This document shows positions 25,415-33,010 of a stretch of 56,183 nt of DNA, piece by piece (the first letter of the stretch is position 1; each line of letters opens with the position of its first letter). The notes below the pieces were generated by a model. That model saw only the letters and a list, made by a program, of their open reading frames with translations, searched no databases and had not been told where the DNA came from. Source of the stretch: a virus. Where the stretch lies: IMG/VR virus record IMGVR_UViG_3300047562_000883, positions 1 to 56,183 of that record; one strand, written 5' to 3'. A program made the position numbers and the translations under genes.

Positions 25415-26659
25415 ATGACTTTATCCGTAGGTGATACTGTGACCATTAATGGTCAGAATATCAAACTTCAAGCCAACAAGATTGAGTTCTTACAAGAACT
25501 ATCTAAGGCATATCCAGACCAAACGGTCTTTTCAAAGGAAGAACTAGATAATTTTGGTTCTACTCCTTATTGGGTTTACTCTAAAAAATATCCTTTTAGG
25601 GCAGACAAAGATGCAACCATTTTTGATTTAACGCCACTCATGTCTAGTGGTTATAAATCAGTGCCAGTTCCAAAGGCAAAGATGTCTGTTGTAATTCCTG
25701 CAAAAAAACCCTCAAATATGCCAGTCGCTGCTCAGACTGAAACACTTAATGTCTTAGAAGACAATGTTAAAATTGTTCCAGAAAAGATGTCTAACTATGT
25801 TCCATTTGGTCACTTCAAAGATGTAGAGAATATCATCAACTCTAAGATATTCTTTCCAGTTTTTGTAACTGGTCTTTCAGGCAATGGTAAGACACTTATG
25901 ATCGAACAAGTATGTGCTAAGTTGAAGAGAGAACTCTATAGAGTTAATATCACTATTGAAACAGATGAAGACGATCTAATGGGTGGTCATACTCTGGTCA
26001 ATGGCAATATTGAGTTTAGAGAAGGTCCTGTTATCAAGGCAATGAGAAAAGGCGCTGTACTTCTCTTAGACGAAGTTGATCTTGGTTCTAACAAACTTAT
26101 GTGTCTACAGTCAGTTCTTGAAGGTAAAGGATATCTGATTAAGAAAACTGGTGAGTGGGTAACTCCTAAAGAAGGTTTCACTATTCTTGCTACTGCAAAC
26201 ACTAAAGGTCAAGGTTCAGAAGATGGTAAGTTCATTGGAACTCAGATCATGAACGAAGCGATGTTAGAAAGGTTTGCGATCACTATGCAACAAGAATATC
26301 CACCAGTCAACATTGAGAGAAAAATTCTCTCTAAAGAAATGGAGTTGACTGGCGATGTTGATTCAGATTTCGTTGAGAAACTTGTCGATTGGGCAGACAT
26401 TATCAGAAAGACCTACTACGAGGGTGCGATTGATGATGTTATCACAACAAGAAGACTTGTTCACATTGTCAATGCATTCAGAATGTTTGGCGACAAACTT
26501 AAGTCTATTCAAATGTGTATCTCAAGGTTTGATGAAGAAACCAGAAATGCAGTTCTAGACCTCTATTCTAAAATAGATTCTGGAGTTGATCTGAATTCAG
26601 AAAACCCTGTTGACGAAAAATCTAATTCAGATTATAATGATCAAGATGAGTATATTTAA
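25415..26659 (+). CDS. CobS/MoxR-like AAA+ ATPase
   Basis: 414 residues. Walker A GLSGNGKT lies near residue 154, Walker B VLLLDEVDLG near residue 212 and sensor 1 FTILATANTKGQG near residue 250; the arginine-rich MLERF segment follows. Such CobS-like proteins are standard in T4-like cyanophages and marine relatives and accompany the CobT-like VWA protein, encoded just upstream. Together they resemble the chelatase or MoxR ATPase/VWA pairs that insert metals or remodel protein complexes. Strong ribosome site (AAAGGAGG); its own promoter P3 begins inside the intergenic gap. Confidence 0.9.
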   Translation: MTLSVGDTVTINGQNIKLQANKIEFLQELSKAYPDQTVFSKEELDNFGSTPYWVYSKKYPFRADKDATIFDLTPLMSSGYKSVPVPKAKMSVVIPAKKPSNMPVAAQTETLNVLEDNVKIVPEKMSNYVPFGHFKDVENIINSKIFFPVFVTGLSGNGKTLMIEQVCAKLKRELYRVNITIETDEDDLMGGHTLVNGNIEFREGPVIKAMRKGAVLLLDEVDLGSNKLMCLQSVLEGKGYLIKKTGEWVTPKEGFTILATANTKGQGSEDGKFIGTQIMNEAMLERFAITMQQEYPPVNIERKILSKEMELTGDVDSDFVEKLVDWADIIRKTYYEGAIDDVITTRRLVHIVNAFRMFGDKLKSIQMCISRFDEETRNAVLDLYSKIDSGVDLNSENPVDEKSNSDYNDQDEYI

Positions 26660-26939
26660 GAAAAAAATTGATTACAAATATAATGAGGACAATCTCTTAA
26701 AAGAATTGGCCTCTTATATTGACCGAACTTATGATCAACATTACTCACTAAACAAATACCAGTCCACTGAATTTATTATTGACAGTGGACATGGCGAGGG
26801 TTTTTGTATCGGCAATATTATGAAATATGCACAACGATACGGAAAGAAAGGTGGAAAGAATAGAGCAGACTTACTAAAAGTTCTGCACTATGCTTTGTTT
26901 ATGTTACATGTACACGATAAACAGGAGGCTGAAAAGTGA
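26646..26939 (+). CDS. DUF3310 family protein
   Basis: 97 residues from the ATG at 26646, which overlaps the end of the CobS-like gene. The signature of DUF3310 is clear: YQSTEFIIDSG, then EGFCIGNIMKYAQRYGKKGGKNRADLLK (read as two parts, FCIGNIMKYAQRYGKKGG and KNRADLLK) and HYALFML. The family is widespread in phages, often near nucleotide metabolism or replication genes; its biochemical role is not established. It precedes the sliding clamp with a TGATG-type overlap. Confidence 0.8.
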   Translation: MSIFKKKIDYKYNEDNLLKELASYIDRTYDQHYSLNKYQSTEFIIDSGHGEGFCIGNIMKYAQRYGKKGGKNRADLLKVLHYALFMLHVHDKQEAEK

Positions 26940-27604
26940 TGAAAATTAGTAACGACACACGGAATATCCTAAAGAACTTTTCTACTATCAATAGTGGAAT
27001 CAAAGTGAAAGAGGGTAACAAGTTAGAGACAATCTCTAATATGAAAAATATACTTGCAGTTGCAACTGTAAGTGAAGACTTCCCAAAAGAGTTTTCAATC
27101 TATAATCTAAATGAATTCTTAGGTGCAACATCTTTGATGCAAGATCCAGAATTTCAATTTGGTGATGTAAGTTTGACTATTGCAGATAGCAATTCTGCTA
27201 TGTCTTACTTCTATGCAAGTGATGGAATGGTAACTTCACCTGAGAAGATGGTAACAATGCCAGACTCAGAAGTCAAAATTGATATCTCATCACAACTGCT
27301 ATCTGATCTAAATAAAGCAGCTAGTGTTCTAGGTGTAAACGATTTAGTCTTAGAAAGTGATGGTACTAAAATGACACTCACCGTAAAAGATAAGAAGAAT
27401 GCTACATCTAATACATTCTCTAGGATTGTAGGTGAAGGAAATGGTGTGAAGTTCACATTTAATTTCAAAATTGAAAATCTAAAAATCTTAGATGGTAACT
27501 ATGAAGTGTTTGTTTCTTCAAAAGGAATCTCAAACTTCAAAAACAAAGATGTAGATTTAGAGTATTTTATTGCACTGGAACCAGATTCAAAATACAATGT
27601 GTAA
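26939..27604 (+). CDS. 45: Sliding clamp gp45
   Basis: 221 residues (T4: 228). The ATG at 26939 follows an AGGAGG site and overlaps the upstream stop; a GTG three bases earlier is less likely. The clamp fold is suggested by alternating strands and by typical segments such as VRNI-like start ISNDTRNILKNFSTINSGI, QDPEFQFGD and the C-terminal KDVDLEYFIALEPDS. gp45 tethers the polymerase and, in T4, also activates late transcription together with gp55 and gp33. It stands before 44, 62 and regA, the T4 order. Confidence 0.93.
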   Translation: MKISNDTRNILKNFSTINSGIKVKEGNKLETISNMKNILAVATVSEDFPKEFSIYNLNEFLGATSLMQDPEFQFGDVSLTIADSNSAMSYFYASDGMVTSPEKMVTMPDSEVKIDISSQLLSDLNKAASVLGVNDLVLESDGTKMTLTVKDKKNATSNTFSRIVGEGNGVKFTFNFKIENLKILDGNYEVFVSSKGISNFKNKDVDLEYFIALEPDSKYNV

Positions 27605-27718
27605 CATATATATTAAGTGTGTGAGTAAAGTTCCAGTCTCTGCTCTACTCTCGGGAGTGACTCAATCTCATCATCTTAGGGTGAGTCACACTCAGAACTC
27701 GGTGGGGAGTTCTGTCTT
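27605..27718 (+). promoter_or_regulatory. Structured leader of gene 44 with sequestered ribosome site
   Basis: A 114-base gap inside the otherwise overlapping 45-44-62-regA array. It contains a perfect 8-bp hairpin (GTGACTCA 27657-27664 / TGAGTCAC 27682-27689) and a perfect 7-bp hairpin (AGAACTC 27694-27700 / GAGTTCT 27707-27713). The gene 44 ribosome site (GGGGAG, 27704-27709) lies in the loop and right arm of the second hairpin. An upstream AGTGTG (27616-27621) could pair with CACACT (27687-27692), competing with the first hairpin. This looks like a translational control region; RegA, encoded two genes downstream, is the obvious candidate regulator. Confidence 0.65.
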
Positions 27719-28666
27719 ATGAAAAACGAATTTTTATTCGTAGAAAAGTATCGTCCTCAAACAATTGAGGACACGATACTTCCTAAATCAATCAAAGACA
27801 CTTTCAAAGAATTTGTAAAACAAAATGAGATTCCTAATCTCATGTTGTGTGGTTCTGCAGGTGTCGGTAAAACAACAATCGCAAAGGCACTTTGTAATGA
27901 GTTAGGTGCAGACTTCATTGTGATCAATGGTTCAGATGAAGGCAGACTTATAGATACACTCAGAACAAAGATCAAAAACTTTGCATCAACTGTTTCTCTT
28001 AGTGGTGGTCCGAAAGTAGTTATACTTGACGAAGCAGATTACATATCTGCTGACTCAGTACAACCTGCTCTTCGAGGATTTATCGAAGAGTTTAGTTCTA
28101 ACTGTAGATTTTTCTTTACTTGTAATTACAAGAACAGAATTATTGAACCTCTACATTCTCGAACAACCGTTATTGACTTTTCTCTAACACCTAAAGACAA
28201 ACAATTACTTGCAGGACAGTTTCTTACAAGACTCATATACATCTGTAAAGAAGAGAACATTAAGTATGATCATAAAGTTCTTGCAGAACTTATACTCAAG
28301 TTCTTTCCAGATTTTCGTAGGTGTTTAAATGAAGTTCAAAGATATGGTGTAAGTGGTGTAATTGATAGTGGTTTATTATCAACTCTATCAGAAGAAAAAC
28401 TAACACCACTTATCGATATGATAAAAGATAAAAATTGGTCAGGTATGAGAAAGTGGGTTGCACAAAACTCAGACAATGATTTCAATACATTGTTTAGAAA
28501 AATATTTGATGCACTTGAGAGTAGATTAGAACCTTCAAGTATACCTGCTTGTGTTTTACTGATTGCAGACTATCAACACAAGGCTGCATTCGCAATGGAT
28601 TCTGAGATAAACTTTGTTGCTTGTTTGACAGAGATTATGTCTGAATGTAAATTTAAAGGAGACTGA
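27719..28666 (+). CDS. 44: Clamp loader large subunit gp44
   Basis: 315 residues (T4: 319). Walker A GSAGVGKTT near residue 45, Walker B VVILDEADY near residue 102, and sensor/arginine-finger segments FFTCNYKNRI and EPLHSRTTVIDF identify the AAA+ clamp loader ATPase. With gp62 it opens and loads gp45 onto primer-template junctions. The gene is separated from 45 by a structured leader that hides its ribosome site. Confidence 0.96.
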   Translation: MKNEFLFVEKYRPQTIEDTILPKSIKDTFKEFVKQNEIPNLMLCGSAGVGKTTIAKALCNELGADFIVINGSDEGRLIDTLRTKIKNFASTVSLSGGPKVVILDEADYISADSVQPALRGFIEEFSSNCRFFFTCNYKNRIIEPLHSRTTVIDFSLTPKDKQLLAGQFLTRLIYICKEENIKYDHKVLAELILKFFPDFRRCLNEVQRYGVSGVIDSGLLSTLSEEKLTPLIDMIKDKNWSGMRKWVAQNSDNDFNTLFRKIFDALESRLEPSSIPACVLLIADYQHKAAFAMDSEINFVACLTEIMSECKFKGD

Positions 28667-28667
28667 T

Positions 28668-28967
28668 ATGGGACAATATGATGATAGAGTAAACAGACAA
28701 CGACTTCTTTTAGAAGCAGAAAAGTGGGCAAAAGAAGTTGATGGTATACATGCACATTCAATCAGCAGTATGTGGTACGATACAAGACCACAAGATACCG
28801 AAGATGGTAAAGGTGTTATTGATGTACAGTATAACAGTGGTCTCATCAAAAGAACTTGTGATGATGGTGCAGTCGTTTACTTTGGGGAAGAACTCAAAGG
28901 TGATGATCTTGTTGCAGAATATACAAGAAGAAAAGTACCGTCTGAAGCAATGAAAATAATTAGATAA
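28668..28967 (+). CDS. Small protein between clamp-loader genes, unknown function
   Basis: 99 residues with a good ribosome site (AAGGAG). N-terminal half helical and charged (NRQRLLLEAEKWAKEVDGI), C-terminal half beta-like (GVIDVQYNSGLIKRTCDDGA). No known motif recognised. It is inserted between gp44 and gp62, genes that are adjacent in T4, and is translationally coupled to gp62 by a one-base overlap. A DNA-replication-associated function is only an inference from location. Confidence 0.6.
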   Translation: MGQYDDRVNRQRLLLEAEKWAKEVDGIHAHSISSMWYDTRPQDTEDGKGVIDVQYNSGLIKRTCDDGAVVYFGEELKGDDLVAEYTRRKVPSEAMKIIR

Positions 28968-29356
28968 TGACTAAACGAAATCCTTTTGATTTTGTAAAGT
29001 CAGTCTCTTATGACAAAAAAGATATCATGGTTGATGATATCGAAGAGAAATCATATCAACCATTTTTAACTAACAAAGCATTATCTTATCACCAAGATTC
29101 AATCTTTTTCACAAATGAAATGAATGTTAGGCATAGTCTGGATAATCGTCTTCAATACTCTTTTTATCTAAATACCCTTAGAAAAAGGCAAAGATTTTCT
29201 ACATGGAATAAACCATATATTAGTAAAAAACTTGATGCCATACGAGAGTATTATCAGATAAGCACCAGAGAAGCTAAAGATTATGAAAATTTATTATCTG
29301 ATAAACAGTATCGTGAATTGAAAAAGAGAATGAATACTGGTGGAAGTAATGAATGA
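28967..29356 (+). CDS. 62: Clamp loader small subunit gp62
   Basis: 129 residues (T4: 187; marine relatives are shorter). The N-terminus KRNPFDFVKSVSYDKKDIMV, the block YQPFLTNKALSYHQDSIFFT and RQRFSTWNKP fit the marine T4-like gp62, which joins four gp44 subunits to form the clamp loader. It overlaps regA by eight bases, as in the T4 order 45-44-62-regA. Confidence 0.9.
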   Translation: MTKRNPFDFVKSVSYDKKDIMVDDIEEKSYQPFLTNKALSYHQDSIFFTNEMNVRHSLDNRLQYSFYLNTLRKRQRFSTWNKPYISKKLDAIREYYQISTREAKDYENLLSDKQYRELKKRMNTGGSNE

Positions 29357-29759
29357 AATAGAATCACAAGTTGCAGATTTAGTAGAAATCACCTTTGAAA
29401 AGGAAGATGATTTTTTAAAGATCAGAGAAACCCTATCCAGAATAGGCGTCGCTTCAAGAAAAGAACAAGAATTATATCAATCATGTCACATATTGCACAA
29501 GCGTGGAAGATACTACATTGTGCATTTCAAAGAACTCTTTAGGTTGGATGGTAAACCCACCAACATAGATGAAAACGATATTGCAAGAAGAAATACGATA
29601 GTATCTCTTTTAGAGCAATGGAGTTTAGTTAAAGTGGTAGATTCTTCTAAGATAGTGGAACCAAAAGCACCATTATCTCAGATTAAAATTATACCACATA
29701 AAGAGAAGAATCAATGGAATTTAATTACTAAATACTCCATTGGTACCAATAAATCATAA
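29349..29759 (+). CDS. regA: Translational repressor RegA
   Basis: 136 residues from the ATG at 29349. The protein aligns well with T4 RegA: EITFEKEDDFLKIRETLSRI, ELYQSCHILHKRGRYYIVHF and KELFRLDG. RegA binds the start regions of early phage mRNAs and blocks their translation, including its own and gene 44 in T4. Here the structured leader before gene 44 is a plausible target. About 12 residues precede the T4-like start, so a slightly later start is possible. Confidence 0.95.
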   Translation: MNEIESQVADLVEITFEKEDDFLKIRETLSRIGVASRKEQELYQSCHILHKRGRYYIVHFKELFRLDGKPTNIDENDIARRNTIVSLLEQWSLVKVVDSSKIVEPKAPLSQIKIIPHKEKNQWNLITKYSIGTNKS

Positions 29760-29788
29760 TTATTTGATTTTAAAAAAGGAGGAAAATT

Positions 29789-29995
29789 ATGTTTCAAGGC
29801 ATAATCGACTTCGTTATGGGAATCTGGAATTTATTAATGATAGTTCCAGTTGTTATATCAATTTGTAGTGTTATTGTCGCTATGACTCCAACACCACATG
29901 ATGATAAACTATGGGCGAAAGTCTATAAGTGGTTAGAAGTTCTAGCCCTTGCTATTGGTAAAGCAAAAGACAAGAACCCAATGTTAGATAAATAA
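29789..29995 (+). CDS. Small membrane protein, holin-like candidate
   Basis: 68 residues with a very strong ribosome site (AAAGGAGG). One long hydrophobic region (MGIWNLLMIVPVVISICSVI) is followed by a second amphipathic helix (KVYKWLEVLALAIGKAKDK). Size and layout resemble phage holins, but no family can be named. It stands between regA and the curli region. Confidence 0.55.
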   Translation: MFQGIIDFVMGIWNLLMIVPVVISICSVIVAMTPTPHDDKLWAKVYKWLEVLALAIGKAKDKNPMLDK

Positions 29996-30020
29996 CTTAA
30001 TATAAAGTTAGGAGTAAAAT

Positions 30021-30269
30021 ATGGACTTTGTAATATTTGTTGTTATTGTTGCTGTGATCGCCTTCTTTGTTTATAAAAAAGACAAAGGACCAAAGAGTAC
30101 TGTTACTGTATCAGTTGATAGAGATAGTGACTCTGTAGTTTCAAAGGCTGAACTTAAGAAATTAACTAAAGTTCAGTTAATAGAAATGGCGGATAAAAAG
30201 AATCTGAATGTTAAAAAATCAGGTTCAAAAGCAGATGTGATTAACGAAATCCATTCTCAACTTAAGTAA
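30021..30269 (+). CDS. Membrane-anchored SAP/Rho-N-like protein
   Basis: 82 residues. An N-terminal membrane anchor (MDFVIFVVIVAVIAFFVYKK) is followed by a linker and a helix-extended-helix segment (LKKLTKVQLIEMADKKNLNV…GSKADVINEIHSQL) that resembles SAP, LEM or Rho-N type nucleic-acid-binding motifs. Such a protein could tether DNA or RNA to the membrane; this is an inference from the motif. Ribosome site AGGAG; a strong terminator follows 20 bases later. Confidence 0.6.
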   Translation: MDFVIFVVIVAVIAFFVYKKDKGPKSTVTVSVDRDSDSVVSKAELKKLTKVQLIEMADKKNLNVKKSGSKADVINEIHSQLK

Positions 30270-30288
30270 CTAACAACTAACTTGACCT

Positions 30289-30317
30289 AAAAAGGGGAAC
30301 TCTGTTCCCCTTTTTTT
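30289..30317 (+). terminator. Intrinsic terminator upstream of the curli locus
   Basis: AAAGGGGAAC / GTTCCCCTTT, a 10-bp stem with a TCT loop, followed by seven T residues. The last T is the first base of a TATAAATA late promoter, so this hairpin insulates the curli locus from upstream transcription while the promoter restarts it. Confidence 0.93.
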
Positions 30318-30324
30318 ATAAATA
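30317..30324 (+). promoter_or_regulatory. Late promoter of the curli/cyclase operon
   Basis: Exact TATAAATA fused to the end of a terminator T-run. The first ATG (30332) lies seven bases later with no Shine-Dalgarno, so the first message would be near-leaderless. Most genes from 30332 to 37168 are linked by overlaps and could be read from this promoter. Confidence 0.78.
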
Positions 30325-30331
30325 GAAGAGT

Positions 30332-30628
30332 ATGGAATTTGTATTTGAATTAATAACTGAATTGGGATTTCCTGTTGCTATAGGTATAACAATGGGAGTT
30401 TTTATATTTGTTATTATTAAACAAATCCTACAAGGTATAGTTGATAGCATCGAGACACTTACCATGTTCTGTAAGTCACTAGAGAATCGTGCAAGAACCA
30501 TGTCAAACGAAATGATAAAGATTGACATGTTGGTATCGTCTGCATTGGAACTAAGACCTGATATTGAGAGAGTTGCTCGTGCAGAGAACTTTATCGAAGA
30601 TGGTAAACTAGATGTGAGAAGAGATTGA
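30332..30628 (+). CDS. Membrane protein of a paralogous pair, first gene of the curli operon
   Basis: 98 residues. N-terminal membrane segment (LGFPVAIGITMGVFIFVIIK) then an amphipathic helical region. The motif L…GFPVAIGI parallels YGFPIVMAVGLGYFI in the next gene, so the two are probably paralogues that arose by duplication and may act together in the membrane. Similar small proteins in other phages are sometimes called holin-like. Ends in a TGATG overlap. Confidence 0.6.
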   Translation: MEFVFELITELGFPVAIGITMGVFIFVIIKQILQGIVDSIETLTMFCKSLENRARTMSNEMIKIDMLVSSALELRPDIERVARAENFIEDGKLDVRRD

Positions 30629-30912
30629 TGGAAGAATTGAATATTATTGATCTAGTTTCACAATATGGATTTCCAATTGTTATGGCAGTTGGTCTAGGAT
30701 ACTTTATATACTATGTGTGGTGGTTCATTGGTGAACACATAGAGCCTCAAATTGAAAAGATGCACTTTGCATTGATAAGAGTTATAGATCAAACACGAAT
30801 GTTAGACCAAGACCTTATCCGTTTACAACAGAAAGTTGATGTTGTATTAGAATACAGAGAGAACGAGAAGAAGAGGGCTACAAAAACCAATGAAGAAAAT
30901 AATACTTCTTAG
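30628..30912 (+). CDS. Membrane protein of a paralogous pair, second
   Basis: 95 residues from the ATG at 30628. One membrane segment (YGFPIVMAVGLGYFIYYVWW) followed by a long charged helix (IRVIDQTRMLDQDLIRLQQK), the pattern of several small phage membrane proteins and of some holins. Paralogue of the preceding product. It overlaps csgF by 23 bases, so it is translationally linked to the curli export genes. Confidence 0.6.
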   Translation: MEELNIIDLVSQYGFPIVMAVGLGYFIYYVWWFIGEHIEPQIEKMHFALIRVIDQTRMLDQDLIRLQQKVDVVLEYRENEKKRATKTNEENNTS

Positions 30913-31372
30913 TCTACTAACACTACCAGTTTTAGCAGACGAGATAAAATTTGGATTTAAGAATCCATCGTTTAGTGGTGTCGGTACAGGCGCACATTAT
31001 CTTACAATCGAAAACCAAGAACACTCTCGGAAGAAAGCAATCGAAGATGCTCTAGAGTCTGCAAGAAAGGCTGCTGAAAGAGAAGCCGAGAATACAACCC
31101 TTTCAAAATTTATACGAAACTTAGAGAGTAGAATCTACGCTCAGTTTGCAAAACAACTTGTAGAGTCAATGTTTGCAAATGATAATCCTGCTGGGTTCGG
31201 TTCGTTTGTTTTAGAAGGTAACACCATTACATGGGAAGTTATAACAGATGAAAGTGGTACAGAATTTATTCGTCTGATTGTTGTTGCAGAAGATGGCACA
31301 ACAACAGAAGTTGTAATACCAGTTGGCACTGGTAACTTTGCACAAGATCCTGATACGCCAGGAGACGGATAA
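30890..31372 (+). CDS. csgF: Curli assembly factor CsgF-like protein
   Basis: 160 residues. A signal peptide (MKKIILLSLLTLPVLA, cleavage about residue 16) is followed by DEIKFGFKNPSFSG, which matches the mature N-terminus of bacterial CsgF (FQFRNPNFGG in E. coli), the segment that inserts into the CsgG pore constriction. The C-terminal part (TITWEVITDE…IRLIVVAEDGTTTEVVIPVG) matches the beta-hairpin domain that ends CsgF. In bacteria CsgF sits on the outer face of CsgG and couples export to fibre nucleation. It overlaps the preceding gene and abuts csgG with a one-base overlap, the gene order expected for a CsgF-CsgG pair. Confidence 0.88.
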   Translation: MKKIILLSLLTLPVLADEIKFGFKNPSFSGVGTGAHYLTIENQEHSRKKAIEDALESARKAAEREAENTTLSKFIRNLESRIYAQFAKQLVESMFANDNPAGFGSFVLEGNTITWEVITDESGTEFIRLIVVAEDGTTTEVVIPVGTGNFAQDPDTPGDG

Positions 31373-32283
31373 TGCTTAGAGTTCTACTTGCACTCACACT
31401 TATGATTAGTGGTTGTGCATCAATTCCAAGATACTCAGATGATCCTCAGGAGTGTAATCCTGCAACATGGGGTCCAGAGTATGACCATGATCTATGGAAT
31501 TATGCAAAGGCAGCAGGCAGAACTTTTGAAAGAGCAATACCATTCATATGTAAAGATGAAGCAGAAGTAGTAAGACTTCCATCTTATGTTCAACTTTTAG
31601 AACTGCCACCTGCAGAAGAACAACCTGTAGTTGCAGTTTATAATTTCTTAGATAAAACAGGTCAAAGAAAATCTGTAGATAACATTGCATCATTCTCAAC
31701 AGCAGTTACACAAGGTGGTGTTGAAATGGTAATTGATGCATTAAAAACGGCAGGTCAAGGTAAATGGTTTAGAGTTGTAGAAAGAAATGGTATTGATGCT
31801 CTGATTAGAGAAAGACAGATCATTCGTTCTGCAAGACAAGAATATGCAGCTGCTACGAATACAGAGGCAGAGGGCATACAACCACTTCTATTCGCAGGTA
31901 TTATAATAGAAGGTGGTATTATAGGTTATGACACCAACCTATTGACAGGAGGTCGAGGCGCAAGATATCTTGGCATAGGTGGTGCAAGACAGTATCGTAA
32001 AGATGCTGTTACAATCTCCATGAGAGCAATATCTGTTCTCACTGGAGAAGTTTTATTGAATGTACAAACTCGAAAGACTGTACTAAGTTATGGTTCTTCT
32101 GGAGATGTTTTCAGATTCATTGAAGAAGGAACAGAGTTAGTAGAGTATGAAAGTGGAGTTGGAAATAATGAGTCAGTGACTTACGCCACACGAACAGCGA
32201 TTGAAGCTGCCGTGTTGGAATTAATATACCAAGGACACCATAGGGGTTTTTGGAAAATAGAGGGGTATAACGAAAATGAATAA
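31372..32283 (+). CDS. csgG: Curli export pore CsgG-like lipoprotein
   Basis: 303 residues (E. coli: 277). A lipoprotein signal ends at LMISGC, and mature CsgG landmarks follow: VAVYNFLDKTGQ, FSTAVTQGG, KWFRVVERNGIDALIRERQI, IIIEGGIIGYDTN, GARYLGIGG, and VLTGEVLLNVQTRKTVLSY. Bacterial CsgG is a nonameric outer-membrane channel. In the constriction loop the E. coli Tyr and Asn (PYPASNF) are not conserved (SVDNIASF), while the Phe is. No CsgE is encoded nearby. The gene is flanked by csgF and a curlin-like gene, so a functional export unit is likely. Confidence 0.93.
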   Translation: MLRVLLALTLMISGCASIPRYSDDPQECNPATWGPEYDHDLWNYAKAAGRTFERAIPFICKDEAEVVRLPSYVQLLELPPAEEQPVVAVYNFLDKTGQRKSVDNIASFSTAVTQGGVEMVIDALKTAGQGKWFRVVERNGIDALIRERQIIRSARQEYAAATNTEAEGIQPLLFAGIIIEGGIIGYDTNLLTGGRGARYLGIGGARQYRKDAVTISMRAISVLTGEVLLNVQTRKTVLSYGSSGDVFRFIEEGTELVEYESGVGNNESVTYATRTAIEAAVLELIYQGHHRGFWKIEGYNENE

Positions 32284-33010
32284 ACTAATTAGTTTAATTA
32301 TATTATTGTCGACATCATTCGTTTTCGCACAGGCCACTGATGACAACGAAATTAAGATCACACAAACAGGTGATACTCTAAAACTATACATCGATCAAAT
32401 CGGTTTTGGAAACAAAGTCGGTGGGGACGATGCAAGTGGTGGAACTTTAAGTTCAATGTCTATAACTGGTGCAACACTTGATTTCAACTTAGATTTCACT
32501 GGAGACCAAAACATTTTATTTGGGCCAGTTGTTGCAGACAGTTCATATTACATAATCGATATAACAGGAGACTCTAACGAGATAGACTGGAACATCGGAT
32601 ATGTCGGTAGCGCTGATAGTTCAAACATAAACTTTGATATCACAGGTGATTCAAACACCTTTGATTTAGATCAAGGTTATGTTTACAGTGCAGAAAGACT
32701 TGATGCCGATCTCATATTAATTGGAAGTTCTAATGTTTTTGACATTGATTGGGAAGCAGATGACCTTATATGGACATTTGATGTAACAGGCAGTTCTAAT
32801 AATATCAATACACTACAGAATGACGGTGCAGGTAAAATTGATTTTACCTTAGACGGAGACAGTGCTGATGTAGATATCACTCAGATATCTGGTACTTGTT
32901 CACCATCTAATGCAGCTTGTTCATCACCTAATGGTGTTATTGTTTTAGATGTAACTAGTGATAATGCAATCATTCAACTTACACAAAAAGATTCGACTAC
33001 CGATTCTTAA
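32276..33010 (+). CDS. Secreted curlin-like repeat protein A
   Basis: 244 residues with a clear signal peptide (LISLIILLSTSFVFA, cleavage about residue 19). The mature start DDNEIKITQTGDTLKLYIDQ followed by IGFGNKV has the curlin spacing I-x-Q-x-G-…-x-Q-x-G-x-x-N. The rest contains about five repeats of a variant motif: FTGDQNILF, ITGDSNEIDW, ITGDSNTFDL, LIGSSNVFDI, VTGSSNNINT, suggesting a beta-solenoid rather than a canonical CsgA. It overlaps csgG by 8 bases, so it is the likely export substrate. Related to the product at 34265-35002 through the shared DDNEI start. Confidence 0.75.
   Translation: MNKLISLIILLSTSFVFAQATDDNEIKITQTGDTLKLYIDQIGFGNKVGGDDASGGTLSSMSITGATLDFNLDFTGDQNILFGPVVADSSYYIIDITGDSNEIDWNIGYVGSADSSNINFDITGDSNTFDLDQGYVYSAERLDADLILIGSSNVFDIDWEADDLIWTFDVTGSSNNINTLQNDGAGKIDFTLDGDSADVDITQISGTCSPSNAACSSPNGVIVLDVTSDNAIIQLTQKDSTTDS

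Noticed and set aside
27605-27718. Leader of gene 44 as a known glutamine riboswitch
   Set aside because: I compared it with the conserved GGAAGUAGG-type core remembered for that riboswitch class and could not find it. I keep only the structural observation.
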